Shown here: in pieces, positions 33,399 to 40,282 of the stretch
Numbering within the stretch: the first letter of the stretch is position 1
How the letters are laid out: each line of letters starts with the position of its first letter
NCBI GenBank assembly: GCA_964458015.1
Contig: CAYWGR010000027.1
Coordinates: 1 to 40,282, forward strand
DNA length: 40,282 nucleotides
Reading direction: 5' to 3'
From: CAYWGR01 sp964458015
GTDB taxonomy: Bacteria > Planctomycetota > Planctomycetia > Pirellulales > Thermoguttaceae
Translations under genes and position numbers: made by a program
Notes under the pieces: model-generated
What the model was told of the DNA's origin: nothing
Databases searched by the model: none
What the model saw: the letters and a program-made list of their open reading frames with translations, nothing else

Positions 33399-34973
33399 TT
33401 AGTGCGTCACGGCGGAAACCAGCACGTTGGTGCCGATCTGCAGCGCGGATTCGTCTTTCAGGCCGTAGCTGTAGGCGTGGGGGAACTGCTCCCAACCGTT
33501 GCCCAGGTCGAACCGGCTGTAGACGACCGCCAGCTTGCCGTCGATCGTGATGCCTTCGATTTCGGGGGCGTTGAGCTGTCCGAAATCTTCGCGCACCCGG
33601 GGGGTGTATTCCACTTGTTTGATGTCGTAATGGCAATGGAACAACGGGTGATCGAGCGGCAGACGTTCGAGCTTCGCGCCCGGCAGGGCCTTGGCGATTT
33701 CACGCCGGAAGGCGATGTCGAACGCGGTGCGGCCGCAGCAGGCGTCGCCCAACAGAAGACCGCCGGCCTTGAGGTAACGTCCCAACGAGGCGGCTTCTTC
33801 CGAAGTCCACGCGAAATCGCGGTGCCCGGTGATGTACAGCAGCGGATACTCGGAAACTTTAGGATCCTTCAAGCGGACGTTCTCTCGCTTGAATTTCACT
33901 TCCATCGTCGAATTATCGCGAACGTACTTCAGTAAGTTGTGGACGGCCGAGGGATCGGGATCCCAATCGCCGTCGTGCATGATCTGGGCGAACACGAGGT
34001 CGTCGCGGCTGGGGGCCGCGGCTTCGTGGTAGACCTTCGTGCTGCTCAAGAATCGTCCAAGCTGGAACGTGCCAAGCACGTAGGTGACCAAGTTCGCGCC
34101 CACTTGGCGGGCTTCGTCGATCACGACGCGGGTGCCGCGGGGATGCTCGTGGCCGTCCCAGCCGCAGGTCAAGTCGCGAGGCGAAAAGACCACGCCCGTC
34201 CGGCAGCCGAAGTCGATCCCTTCCAAGCACGGCGGTTCGACGAATGTGGAACCGTCGCCCTTCTTATACGTCAAATTGCCAAGTTTGTAGTACGAAGAAT
34301 ACACCGGCTCTTCGGGCAACATCTTCCGCAGCGGGCGGCCGGGGAAGATCAGTTCCATCTCGTGCCGGAACGAGTCGGCGAAATTGTTCCAACCGCAGCA
34401 GGCGTCGCCGATGATGGCCCCGCCGTCCATCACATAGCGGGCCAGTTTTTGGCGGATTTCGTCGTTCAACTCGAACTTGTTGTGGCCGGCGAACAGCAGC
34501 GCGGGCAACTCGCGAGGATCGTAAGAGAAATGGGCGAAGTCGGTTTCGACGGCCCGGTAGTTGATGCCCAGCTTCTCGGCCGTCCAGCTCAGCAACGTCA
34601 TCACGTCGGCCGGGTCGGTCATCCAGTCGCGGTATTGCACCCGCTTGCCTTCTTTCGTGACCCAGCGGCTGGCGCCCAAGGCAGCCTTGCCGATTAGGGC
34701 CGGGGGACTCGGCGGGCGCTTCTTTTCGCTGCGGCGCAACGGCGTGGCCGGCAAGGGCAACGGCGGGAACGATTCACCGCCCGTTTGATGCTGCGGTTTG
34801 GCTTTCGGCGGAGGACCGCAATCGACTGGGCCGGAGTCGCCTTCGTCGGCCCAGGAGAGCGAGGGCAGGCCAAGACTGGCTGCCGGGCCGCTGACGGCCG
34901 CTGTGATTCCAAGACGTTCGATAAACCGCCGCCGCGAAAGATCGCCTGATTGGGGGGTATCGTTCGGTTCCAT
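33399..34973 (-). CDS. Tat-exported protein with two tandem DUF4159 domains
   Basis: 524 residues. A twin-arginine signal (SRRRFIERLG at 13-22 and a hydrophobic stretch to about 45) and a Pro/Lys-rich linker are followed by two homologous domains (about 110-330 and 335-524) of the DUF4159 type, glutamine-amidotransferase-like. Each has a GDACCG motif (residues 189-194 and 409-414) followed by 'F...FR.E....PG..L..L....P...Y'. The Cys pair replaces the Asp/Cys usually seen near this point, inferred from memory. The start at 34973 has AGGA seven bases upstream and a promoter at 35020-35048. The longest frame to 35117 lacks any signal-peptide form. Confidence 0.82.
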   Translation of the reverse strand: MEPNDTPQSGDLSRRRFIERLGITAAVSGPAASLGLPSLSWADEGDSGPVDCGPPPKAKPQHQTGGESFPPLPLPATPLRRSEKKRPPSPPALIGKAALGASRWVTKEGKRVQYRDWMTDPADVMTLLSWTAEKLGINYRAVETDFAHFSYDPRELPALLFAGHNKFELNDEIRQKLARYVMDGGAIIGDACCGWNNFADSFRHEMELIFPGRPLRKMLPEEPVYSSYYKLGNLTYKKGDGSTFVEPPCLEGIDFGCRTGVVFSPRDLTCGWDGHEHPRGTRVVIDEARQVGANLVTYVLGTFQLGRFLSSTKVYHEAAAPSRDDLVFAQIMHDGDWDPDPSAVHNLLKYVRDNSTMEVKFKRENVRLKDPKVSEYPLLYITGHRDFAWTSEEAASLGRYLKAGGLLLGDACCGRTAFDIAFRREIAKALPGAKLERLPLDHPLFHCHYDIKQVEYTPRVREDFGQLNAPEIEGITIDGKLAVVYSRFDLGNGWEQFPHAYSYGLKDESALQIGTNVLVSAVTH

Positions 34974-35019
34974 CGCTATTCCTTTTTTTGAGAAAAGCAG
35001 GCCTTGGCTCTGTCTATTG

Positions 35020-35048
35020 ATTGTGTCGGAGGCCGGCAAGAGAGTCAA
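35020..35048 (-). promoter_or_regulatory. Promoter candidate for the DUF4159 gene
   Basis: Reverse strand: TTGACT (35043-35048), exactly 17 bases, CACAAT (35020-35025). Predicted leader is about 40 bases; it lies inside the longer frame and so supports the start at 34973. Confidence 0.5.
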
Positions 35049-35227
35049 GGCAAGCCGCCTCCGAACGCGGTCACACCAACGCCACCGCACCCTACCGAAA
35101 GAAGGGTTTTTCGTCATGCTACCGCTGTCATAGTTTCATTCGGAGCAATTTCATCTTTTTATTCCCACCGATTACGTTTTTTGTCCATCAAAAACTTGCA
35201 TTTTCATGTCCAGCCATCGACCCGAGG

Positions 35228-35330
35228 ATTCGGGCAAAATACAATAGAGATTGACGATGTTAGTGGCTAGTGGCTAGTGGTTAGTGGCTAGTCAGGAATT
35301 CGAGCCAAATACGATAGAGATTGATGACAT
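35228..35330. repeat. Direct repeat flanking a (TAGTGGY)4 heptamer array
   Basis: Four heptamers (35261-35288; TAGTGGC, TAGTGGC, TAGTGGT, TAGTGGC) are bracketed by 33-base direct copies at 35228-35260 and 35298-35330 that differ at six positions (shared core ATAGAGATTGA). This looks like array insertion or expansion within a duplicated target. Confidence 0.8.
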
Positions 35331-35402
35331 CGCCAACAAAGGGGGGTGGCTGGGCGAGGGTGGTTGAATCGGCTTTACTGAAAACCTCTCAAAAACGTCA
35401 TC

Positions 35403-35468
35403 GTCATTCTGAGCGTAGCGAAGAATCTTCGTGGTATTTGGCAGATCCTTCGCTTTGCTCAGGATGAC
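35403..35468. repeat. Snap-back inverted repeat (GTCATTCTGAGC type)
   Basis: Arms 35403-35428 and 35443-35468 are 26-base inverted copies with four differences, around a 14-base loop. Words like GTCATTCTGAGC are, from general knowledge, widely dispersed in bacterial intergenic DNA. Confidence 0.85.
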
Positions 35469-35578
35469 CACAATAGGGGTTTAACGAAGCTGGAGTAGTG
35501 GTTCAAAGAAGCTGATTGAACAAGTGTGCAATAAAACGTCGCCAAACCGCGATTTCATATTAGGAGAGGAGGAGGGCA

Positions 35579-36274
35579 ATGACAAAAACGCTCGTTCTGC
35601 GCGCGGGGGGTTGCGCCGCCGTATTGTTTCTTGCGTCGCTGTCGCTCAGGGCAGCCGATCCGCCTGCGCTGAATCCCTTCGGCCAAGCGCCTTCGTCGCA
35701 ACGCGACGACGCCGCAGTCGGCTGCATCGAGCTTTCCGACGGCACCAAGCATTCCGGCTTGATCTACCTGACGCGCGATAAGCGATTCCAGGTTTTCGAC
35801 AAGGAAATGCAACGGCAACGCGAAATCCCCATACACGTCATCAAAAAAATCGAATGCACCGTTAAAAAAGAATGGCTCGAAAAGGAATGGAAGTTCCTCG
35901 AGACGGCCAACGACGAAAAACTGTATACCGGCCGCAGCTATCCCGTCCGGGAATACGTTCACACCATCACGCTGAAAGACGATCGCACGGTCACCGGGGC
36001 CCTGGCGGCCATCGTGTTTCTCGAAGAGCAAAAATACAAGACCGCTCGTCCCGAGGGAGGCGCGGCAACCGTCGAGCCCGAGCGTTTTCTCCTTCACAAG
36101 CGCAATAAAGGCGAAATGGGCGCAACCTTGAAATCGCTGGTCTACGTCAAGCGGATCACCTTTAGCGACAAAGAAGACGACGAGGAAGACGAAGAAAAAG
36201 CACCGAAAAAGGCAACGAAATCGGGGGCCAAAAAAACCAAGCCTAAACCCAAGAACGAAGAAGAGAGCGACTAA
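35579..36274 (+). CDS. Exported hypothetical protein with Lys/Glu-rich tail
   Basis: 231 residues, not recognised. A signal peptide (about 1-25, ending LRAADPP) is followed by a beta-rich region of about 60-170 ('VGCIELSDGTKHSGLIYLTRDKRFQVFD', then 'TITLKDDRTVTGALAAIVFLEE'), two SH3-like or Sm-like strands sets, and a low-complexity tail (DDEEDEEKAPKKATKSGAKK). GGAGGAGGG lies a few bases before the ATG, one of the few strong SD sites in this window. It is the first gene of the plus-strand envelope set. A hairpin (36354-36369) follows it. Confidence 0.7.
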   Translation: MTKTLVLRAGGCAAVLFLASLSLRAADPPALNPFGQAPSSQRDDAAVGCIELSDGTKHSGLIYLTRDKRFQVFDKEMQRQREIPIHVIKKIECTVKKEWLEKEWKFLETANDEKLYTGRSYPVREYVHTITLKDDRTVTGALAAIVFLEEQKYKTARPEGGAATVEPERFLLHKRNKGEMGATLKSLVYVKRITFSDKEDDEEDEEKAPKKATKSGAKKTKPKPKNEEESD

Positions 36275-36353
36275 AAACCAAATCAAGAAACCTCAGTCCA
36301 CCCGGAAACGGCAACCGTCGCATCTTTCCCGAGAATGGCATTGGTTGCCTGCT

Positions 36354-36386
36354 CTTGCGAAACCGCAAGCGGCTTCTTTGATTTTT
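36354..36386 (+). terminator. Possible terminator between the exported hypothetical and VWA genes
   Basis: CTTGCG-AAAC-CGCAAG stem (36354-36369) followed by a T-rich run to 36386. The stem is short, so read-through into the VWA gene is possible. Confidence 0.4.
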
Positions 36387-36434
36387 ACAATCCTTTGATG
36401 AACGACGTACTAGACACCTGAAGCCCCACACCAC

Positions 36435-38663
36435 ATGCAGTTCACCCTTGCGCAAGGTTACAGTGTTACGACGATGCTGGCAGTCGCCGCTTTGGCGATT
36501 GTGCTGACGGCCGCGTTCTATTATCGCGCGTTCGGCTCGCTCAAACCGCGACAGCGGAACACGCTGCTGGCCCTGCGCGTCACGACGATCATCGTGGTCG
36601 TCCTGCTGCTGTTTCGGCCGGTGTTTTGCTATCAGAACGAACTAACCAGCAAACCGGCCTTGATCTTCATGCTCGACAGTTCCTCGTCGATGAGCATCAC
36701 CGACGACGCCACGGGCGTGCCGCGATTCAATCAGGCCCGCAATAGATTGGAAAAATGGTGCGAGAAGCTGAAGGACGATTTCCGCCTATCGCTGATCTCG
36801 TTCGCCNNNNNNNNNNCTGCGAATTTGCCGGGTTTGGCGGCCTCGGGCAAGGCGACTTCGATTTTGCGGGCATTATCGACCGCCTCGAAGCAGTTTCCGC
36901 CCTCCGACGTGGCCGGGGCGTTTCTGCTGTCCGACGGCATCCACAATTCGGCCGGCAATCCGTTGGACATCACCGGCAAACTAGGAATACCCGTGCATAG
37001 CATAGGCGTCGGGGCCAGTTTGCGGAGCAATCTCTCGTATCGCGATATCCAAGTGACCGGCATGGACTGTCCCGATCGCATGATCTTGAACAACACGGCC
37101 CGAATCACCGGTTCGATCGAAGGCATCGGGCTGGGCGGCCGCGTCGTCGAGGCGTTTCTCGATGAAGACGGCAAGCAGATCGGCCAACAGGAGCTGACGC
37201 TTGACGACACCGAGGGTTCGCAGCAAGTCACGTTCGAGTTTCGCCCCACGGCCAAGGGTCGCCACACCTACACGGTGCGCGTGCCGGCCGTGAACGAAGA
37301 AAAAATCACGGAAAACAACCAGCGGTCGGTCGTGGCCACGGTAATCGAGGCCGGCATCAAGGTGCTCTACGTCGAAGGCACCTTGCGGGCCGAATACGGC
37401 GCGCTGGTGGATCGCTTTTTGGCCAAGGATCCCGACTTGGAATTTTACGCGCTGGTTCAAACCCGCCCCAACGTTTTCCTCAAGCGAACCAACATGACCG
37501 ACCTGAAGCTGACGGTCATCCCGAGCGATCAGGAAACGATCAACAAGTTCGACGTTTTCATTTTCGGCGACATCGACAGCACCTACCTGCGGCCCGCTCA
37601 ACAGGAAATGTTCATTAAGCGCGTGCGCGAAGGCGCGGGGCTCGTGATGTTGGGCGGCTATCACAGCTTGGGGCCGGGCGGTTTCGAAGGCACGCCGCTG
37701 GGCAATGTGCTGCCGGTCGTGTTGGGCGGCCGTCAGATCGGACAAATCACCGATTCGTTCCTCCCGCTGCTGACGCCCGCCGGCGCGCATCATCCGATTT
37801 TCACAAACATCGCCAACTTTTTCCCCACGGCGCAAGCGCCGGCCAAAACGCTTGGGCTGCCGGGGCTGGAAGGTTGCACGCGCGTGCAAAGCGCCAAGCC
37901 GGGGGCCAGCGTGTTGGCCCTGGCTCCCGCCGCGCTAGGTTCGTTGCCGATCTTGGCCGTGCAGCCGTTGGATCGTGGCCGGACGGCGGTTTTCACCGGC
38001 GATACGACGCGCAAATGGCAACAAAGCCCCAAGGCTCTGAACCTGGAATCGCCGTTCCTGCGGTTCTGGGGACAGATGGTTCGCTGGTTGGCCGGGCGCG
38101 GCGCCACGGTCGAGGCCAAGGCCAGCATCACGGCCAGCACCGACAAAGCGTACTACGAACCCGGCGAGCCGATCCGCATCACGGCCGTCGTTCGCGATAA
38201 AGAAGGCCAAGGCGCGAAGGATGCCAAGGTGGTGGCCAGCGTTCGCGGACCGGCAGGCCAGCCCGAGCAGGTCGTGCTGACGCCCGTCACGGGCCCCGGC
38301 GGCCACTTCGGCGGCAGCATCGAGCCGCGCACGGCCGGCACGCATGAGATCGTGGTCGAAGCCCGGCTGGGCGAGGTGAATTTGAAGTCGGACAAGATTC
38401 CGCTGGAAGTCGGGCGTCCGAACTTGGAATTCGAGAAGCTCGACTTGGACGAGAAGCTGTTGAAACGCATCGCGGAAGACACCGGCGGCCGCTACGTGCC
38501 ATTGACCGCCGCCGATCACCTAATCGATCAGCTCGACCGCACGCAACGCAAGAAAACGGAATACAAAGAAATGCCACTTTACTGGCCGCCCGTTTTCTGG
38601 ATTATTTTTGTCGGCGCAATCACGGCGGAGTGGGTGTTACGAAGGAAATATCAATTACGATAG
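36435..38663 (+). CDS. VWA/glutamine amidotransferase-like membrane protein (contains assembly gap)
   Basis: 742 residues as written, including an assembly gap (10 N at 36807-36816). Two N-terminal membrane helices (about 13-30 and 45-61) lead into a von Willebrand A-type domain with MIDAS D81-S-S-S-S. A central alpha/beta region ('VLYVEGTLRAEYGALVDRFL', about 310-490) looks like a class I glutamine amidotransferase fold, and one membrane helix (about 718-736) ends the protein. The gap happens to preserve the reading frame, but its true length is unknown, so the MIDAS-proximal loop (about residues 124-128) may be incomplete. Start at 36435; no SD seen. Next is DUF58 after 191 bases holding a snap-back repeat. 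Confidence 0.82.
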   Translation: MQFTLAQGYSVTTMLAVAALAIVLTAAFYYRAFGSLKPRQRNTLLALRVTTIIVVVLLLFRPVFCYQNELTSKPALIFMLDSSSSMSITDDATGVPRFNQARNRLEKWCEKLKDDFRLSLISFAXXXXANLPGLAASGKATSILRALSTASKQFPPSDVAGAFLLSDGIHNSAGNPLDITGKLGIPVHSIGVGASLRSNLSYRDIQVTGMDCPDRMILNNTARITGSIEGIGLGGRVVEAFLDEDGKQIGQQELTLDDTEGSQQVTFEFRPTAKGRHTYTVRVPAVNEEKITENNQRSVVATVIEAGIKVLYVEGTLRAEYGALVDRFLAKDPDLEFYALVQTRPNVFLKRTNMTDLKLTVIPSDQETINKFDVFIFGDIDSTYLRPAQQEMFIKRVREGAGLVMLGGYHSLGPGGFEGTPLGNVLPVVLGGRQIGQITDSFLPLLTPAGAHHPIFTNIANFFPTAQAPAKTLGLPGLEGCTRVQSAKPGASVLALAPAALGSLPILAVQPLDRGRTAVFTGDTTRKWQQSPKALNLESPFLRFWGQMVRWLAGRGATVEAKASITASTDKAYYEPGEPIRITAVVRDKEGQGAKDAKVVASVRGPAGQPEQVVLTPVTGPGGHFGGSIEPRTAGTHEIVVEARLGEVNLKSDKIPLEVGRPNLEFEKLDLDEKLLKRIAEDTGGRYVPLTAADHLIDQLDRTQRKKTEYKEMPLYWPPVFWIIFVGAITAEWVLRRKYQLR
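36807..36816. other. Assembly gap (10 N)
   Basis: Ten unresolved bases within the VWA gene. The reading frame continues on both sides, but the actual number of missing bases cannot be known from this sequence. Confidence 0.98.
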
Positions 38664-38689
38664 AAGATCAACGGCAGAGGCAACCACCC

Positions 38690-38815
38690 GTGTAAGAAGG
38701 AAAAATGGGAAAGGGGGAAAGCGGAATTTCAATTGAATGCAAGACGTGTGGAACTAGAACATTAAACTGACTTTATTTCCCTTTTACCCCTTTACCCTTT
38801 TTTCCTTCATTACAC
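38690..38815. repeat. Snap-back inverted repeat in the VWA-DUF58 spacer
   Basis: Left arm starts GTGTAAGAAGGAAAAATGGG (38690 onward to about 38724), right arm (about 38774-38815) is its inverted, indel-containing copy ending TCATTACAC. Both are purine- or pyrimidine-rich. It fills the spacer before the DUF58 gene. Confidence 0.75.
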
Positions 38816-38854
38816 TGACCGTTAAACCACTTTTAACTTTACCCCCTTTTTTTC

Positions 38855-39748
38855 ATGGATACAGGCTATCGCTTTTTAGAACCGCAGGCCCTGGGCCGCG
38901 TGAAAAACCTTTCGATGGTCGCCCGCGGGGTGGTCGAAGGGGCCATCACCGGTCTCCATGCAAGTCCGTATAAGGGATTCAGCGTCGAGTTCGCCGAACA
39001 CCGCGACTATACGGCCGGCGACGATCCTCGGCATCTCGACTACCGCATGTTGGCCCGCACCGACCGCCTCTACATCAAGCAGTACGAAGAAGAGACGAAC
39101 ATGCGAGTCCAGGTGCTGCTCGACACAAGCGGCTCGATGGGCTACAGCGTCAACGGCAAGCTGACGAAGTTGGAATACGGCTCCTATCTTACGGCCATCC
39201 TGGCCTATCTGATGACGCGGCAGCAAGATTCGGTGGGGCTCTGCGCCTTCGATACCGAAATCCGGCTCGACATGCCGGCACGCAGCTCGCCGCGTCATTT
39301 CAACGAAATGATGCACAAGCTGGAAGGCATGAAGGCAGGCCGCGAAACGAACGTGGCCGAAACGCTGCACAAACTCGCGAATCGGTTCAAAAAACGCTGC
39401 TTGATCGTGTTGATCAGCGATCTGTACGACAATCCCGAGGACGTGATCCGGTCGCTGCACCATTTCCGCCATCGCCGCCACGAAGTGATCCTGTTCCACG
39501 TGTTCGACAAGGCCGAGATTGATTTCCCGTTCGACGATTTGACTGTTTTTCACGATCTTGAAACGAACGAGCGGATCCAAGTCGATCCGTCGTATGTCCG
39601 CGAAGAATACAAGGCCCAGGTGGAAGAGTTCATCGAAACGTATCGCCGGGCATGTGCCGAGGCCCAGATCGACTACGTTCTGACCGACACGTCGGTGCCT
39701 TATGATTTCATGCTGTCGAAGTATCTAGCGAAACGGAACCGTCCATGA
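38855..39748 (+). CDS. DUF58 domain protein
   Basis: 297 residues. The DUF58 signature 'GFSVEFAEHRDYTAGDDPRHLDYRMLAR' style sequence is at about residues 41-68, and a VWA-like MIDAS is at D90-T-S-G-S. Such proteins are encoded beside MoxR ATPases and BatA-type VWA proteins; they are thought to act as partners in MoxR-mediated maturation or stress response, though the mechanism is not settled. No membrane segment is visible, so it is probably cytoplasmic or peripheral. It has a pyrimidine-rich leader instead of an SD site. Its stop overlaps the next gene's start by four bases (ATGA). Confidence 0.9.
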   Translation: MDTGYRFLEPQALGRVKNLSMVARGVVEGAITGLHASPYKGFSVEFAEHRDYTAGDDPRHLDYRMLARTDRLYIKQYEEETNMRVQVLLDTSGSMGYSVNGKLTKLEYGSYLTAILAYLMTRQQDSVGLCAFDTEIRLDMPARSSPRHFNEMMHKLEGMKAGRETNVAETLHKLANRFKKRCLIVLISDLYDNPEDVIRSLHHFRHRRHEVILFHVFDKAEIDFPFDDLTVFHDLETNERIQVDPSYVREEYKAQVEEFIETYRRACAEAQIDYVLTDTSVPYDFMLSKYLAKRNRP

Positions 39749-40282
39749 CCTTTGCCGCACCGTTATTTTTGCTAGCCGCGTTGGCTGCCGCGATTCCGGT
39801 CGTGCTGCACATGAACAATCGTCAGAAGGCGAAGGAGTTGCCCTTCTCAACGTTGCGATTTTTGAAGATCAGCGTGCAAAAGACACGTCGCCGCAAGCGG
39901 ATCCACGATATTTTGCTGATGGTGCTGCGCGCGTCGCTATTGCTGATGATCGCCGGCGGTTTGGCCCGGCCCGCCGTGACGAATTTAAGTTCGCTTTGGG
40001 GTGGATCGCATTCGGCCGCCGTGATCGTGCTCGACAATTCGGCCAGCATGGGCATGGTCGATCAAGACCGCATCCGTTTCGATACGGCCACCTCGGCCGC
40101 CAGTCAAATCCTCGACCAGTTGGGCGACGGCGATCAAGTGGCGCTGCTGTTGACCTGCGGCCCCGTCTTCCCCGACTCCGACAAGCTCGAACGCACGCAA
40201 GATACCGTGCGGCAAGTTTTGAGCCAATGCCGGGTGAGCTATGAACTGGCGAATATCGGCCTGAAAATCCAACAAGCCCGAA
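39745..40282 (+). CDS. BatA/VWA-domain membrane protein (partial, cut by window end)
   Basis: First 179 codons. 'MTFAAPLFLLAALAAAIPVVLHM' is a BatA-type N-terminal helix, a second helix lies at about 56-73, and a VWA MIDAS motif (D97-N-S-A-S) begins the exposed domain. The length and placement directly after DUF58, with a 4-base overlap, match the BatA family of the aerotolerance-like operons. The 3' end lies outside the window. No moxR gene is in view. Confidence 0.88.
   Translation, partial: MTFAAPLFLLAALAAAIPVVLHMNNRQKAKELPFSTLRFLKISVQKTRRRKRIHDILLMVLRASLLLMIAGGLARPAVTNLSSLWGGSHSAAVIVLDNSASMGMVDQDRIRFDTATSAASQILDQLGDGDQVALLLTCGPVFPDSDKLERTQDTVRQVLSQCRVSYELANIGLKIQQAR

Larger units (their letters stand above)
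34974..35578. other. Divergent intergenic region with several repeat types
   Basis: No credible gene. From left to right: promoter for the DUF4159 gene, AT-rich DNA, a 33-base direct repeat (35228-35260 and 35298-35330) flanking a heptamer array (35261-35291), a snap-back inverted repeat (35403-35468), and an SD-rich end before the next gene. Confidence 0.7.

Noticed and set aside
35228..35468. CRISPR array
   Set aside because: The heptamers are contiguous with no spacers and the direct copies occur only twice; no cas genes in the window.
1..40282. tRNA or rRNA genes
   Set aside because: No cloverleaf or rRNA-like sequence was noticed by eye; a covariance-model scan would be needed to rule out small RNAs.

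Overview
The window looks like a scaffold piece from a planctomycete (Planctomycetota, most like Pirellulales). It contains giant secreted proteins with the N-terminal 'LEPLENRTLL' / 'IEPLESRQLL' motif (LEPR-XLL type), HAF-repeat and SdrD-B-like surface proteins, a YidC with an embedded PDZ domain, a fused homocysteine methyltransferase/methylene-THF reductase, and a VWA/DUF58/BatA/DUF4159 gene group. A 10-N gap at 36807-36816 shows it is a draft assembly. The taxonomic call is inference from gene content; no rRNA or tRNA gene was found.

Layout. 1-6.4 kb (minus): a partial ribD, the fused methyltransferase/reductase, pheT and pheS; one small AT-rich membrane-protein gene (plus) sits between ribD and the reductase. 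6.5-7.3 kb (minus): rplT and rpmI, so rpmI-rplT-pheS-pheT form the classical translation cluster, but infC is missing from its usual upstream place. 7.7-9.6 kb (plus): a MacB/FtsX-type ABC permease and its ATPase. 9.6-20.9 kb (minus): a secreted/surface block read as WD40 propeller, SdrD-B/FG-GAP giant, beta-helix/Ig-like giant, HAF-repeat protein. 21.3-26.0 kb (plus): metallophosphoesterase, yidC, mnmE. 26.0-35.0 kb (minus): DUF4159x2 Tat protein, an exported hypothetical, a DUF4175-like giant membrane protein, an exported CBM-like protein and a radical SAM/SPASM protein. 35.6-40.3 kb (plus): an exported hypothetical, a VWA/GATase-like membrane protein, a DUF58 protein and a truncated BatA/VWA protein.

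The two functional centres are translation/tRNA metabolism (PheST, L20, L35, MnmE) and the cell envelope (ABC exporter, YidC, surface giants, and a VWA-DUF58-BatA-DUF4159-DUF4175 group resembling planctomycete 'aerotolerance-like' loci). 

The most unusual signal is not a gene. Many spacers carry tandem seven-base repeats (ATTAGGG, GGGGTCA, AGTGGCY, GAATGAC, TAGTGGY) or long 'snap-back' inverted repeats built from other low-complexity words. The same kind of heptamer text is found in frame inside three essential or near-essential genes: pheT, pheS and mnmE. This resembles in spirit the STRR heptamers of cyanobacteria and the protein-invading palindromes of Rickettsia, but in a planctomycete and in translation genes. 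Most genes lack strong Shine-Dalgarno sites. Several starts were moved downstream from the longest frame because signal peptides, SD sites or promoter boxes point to the shorter form.
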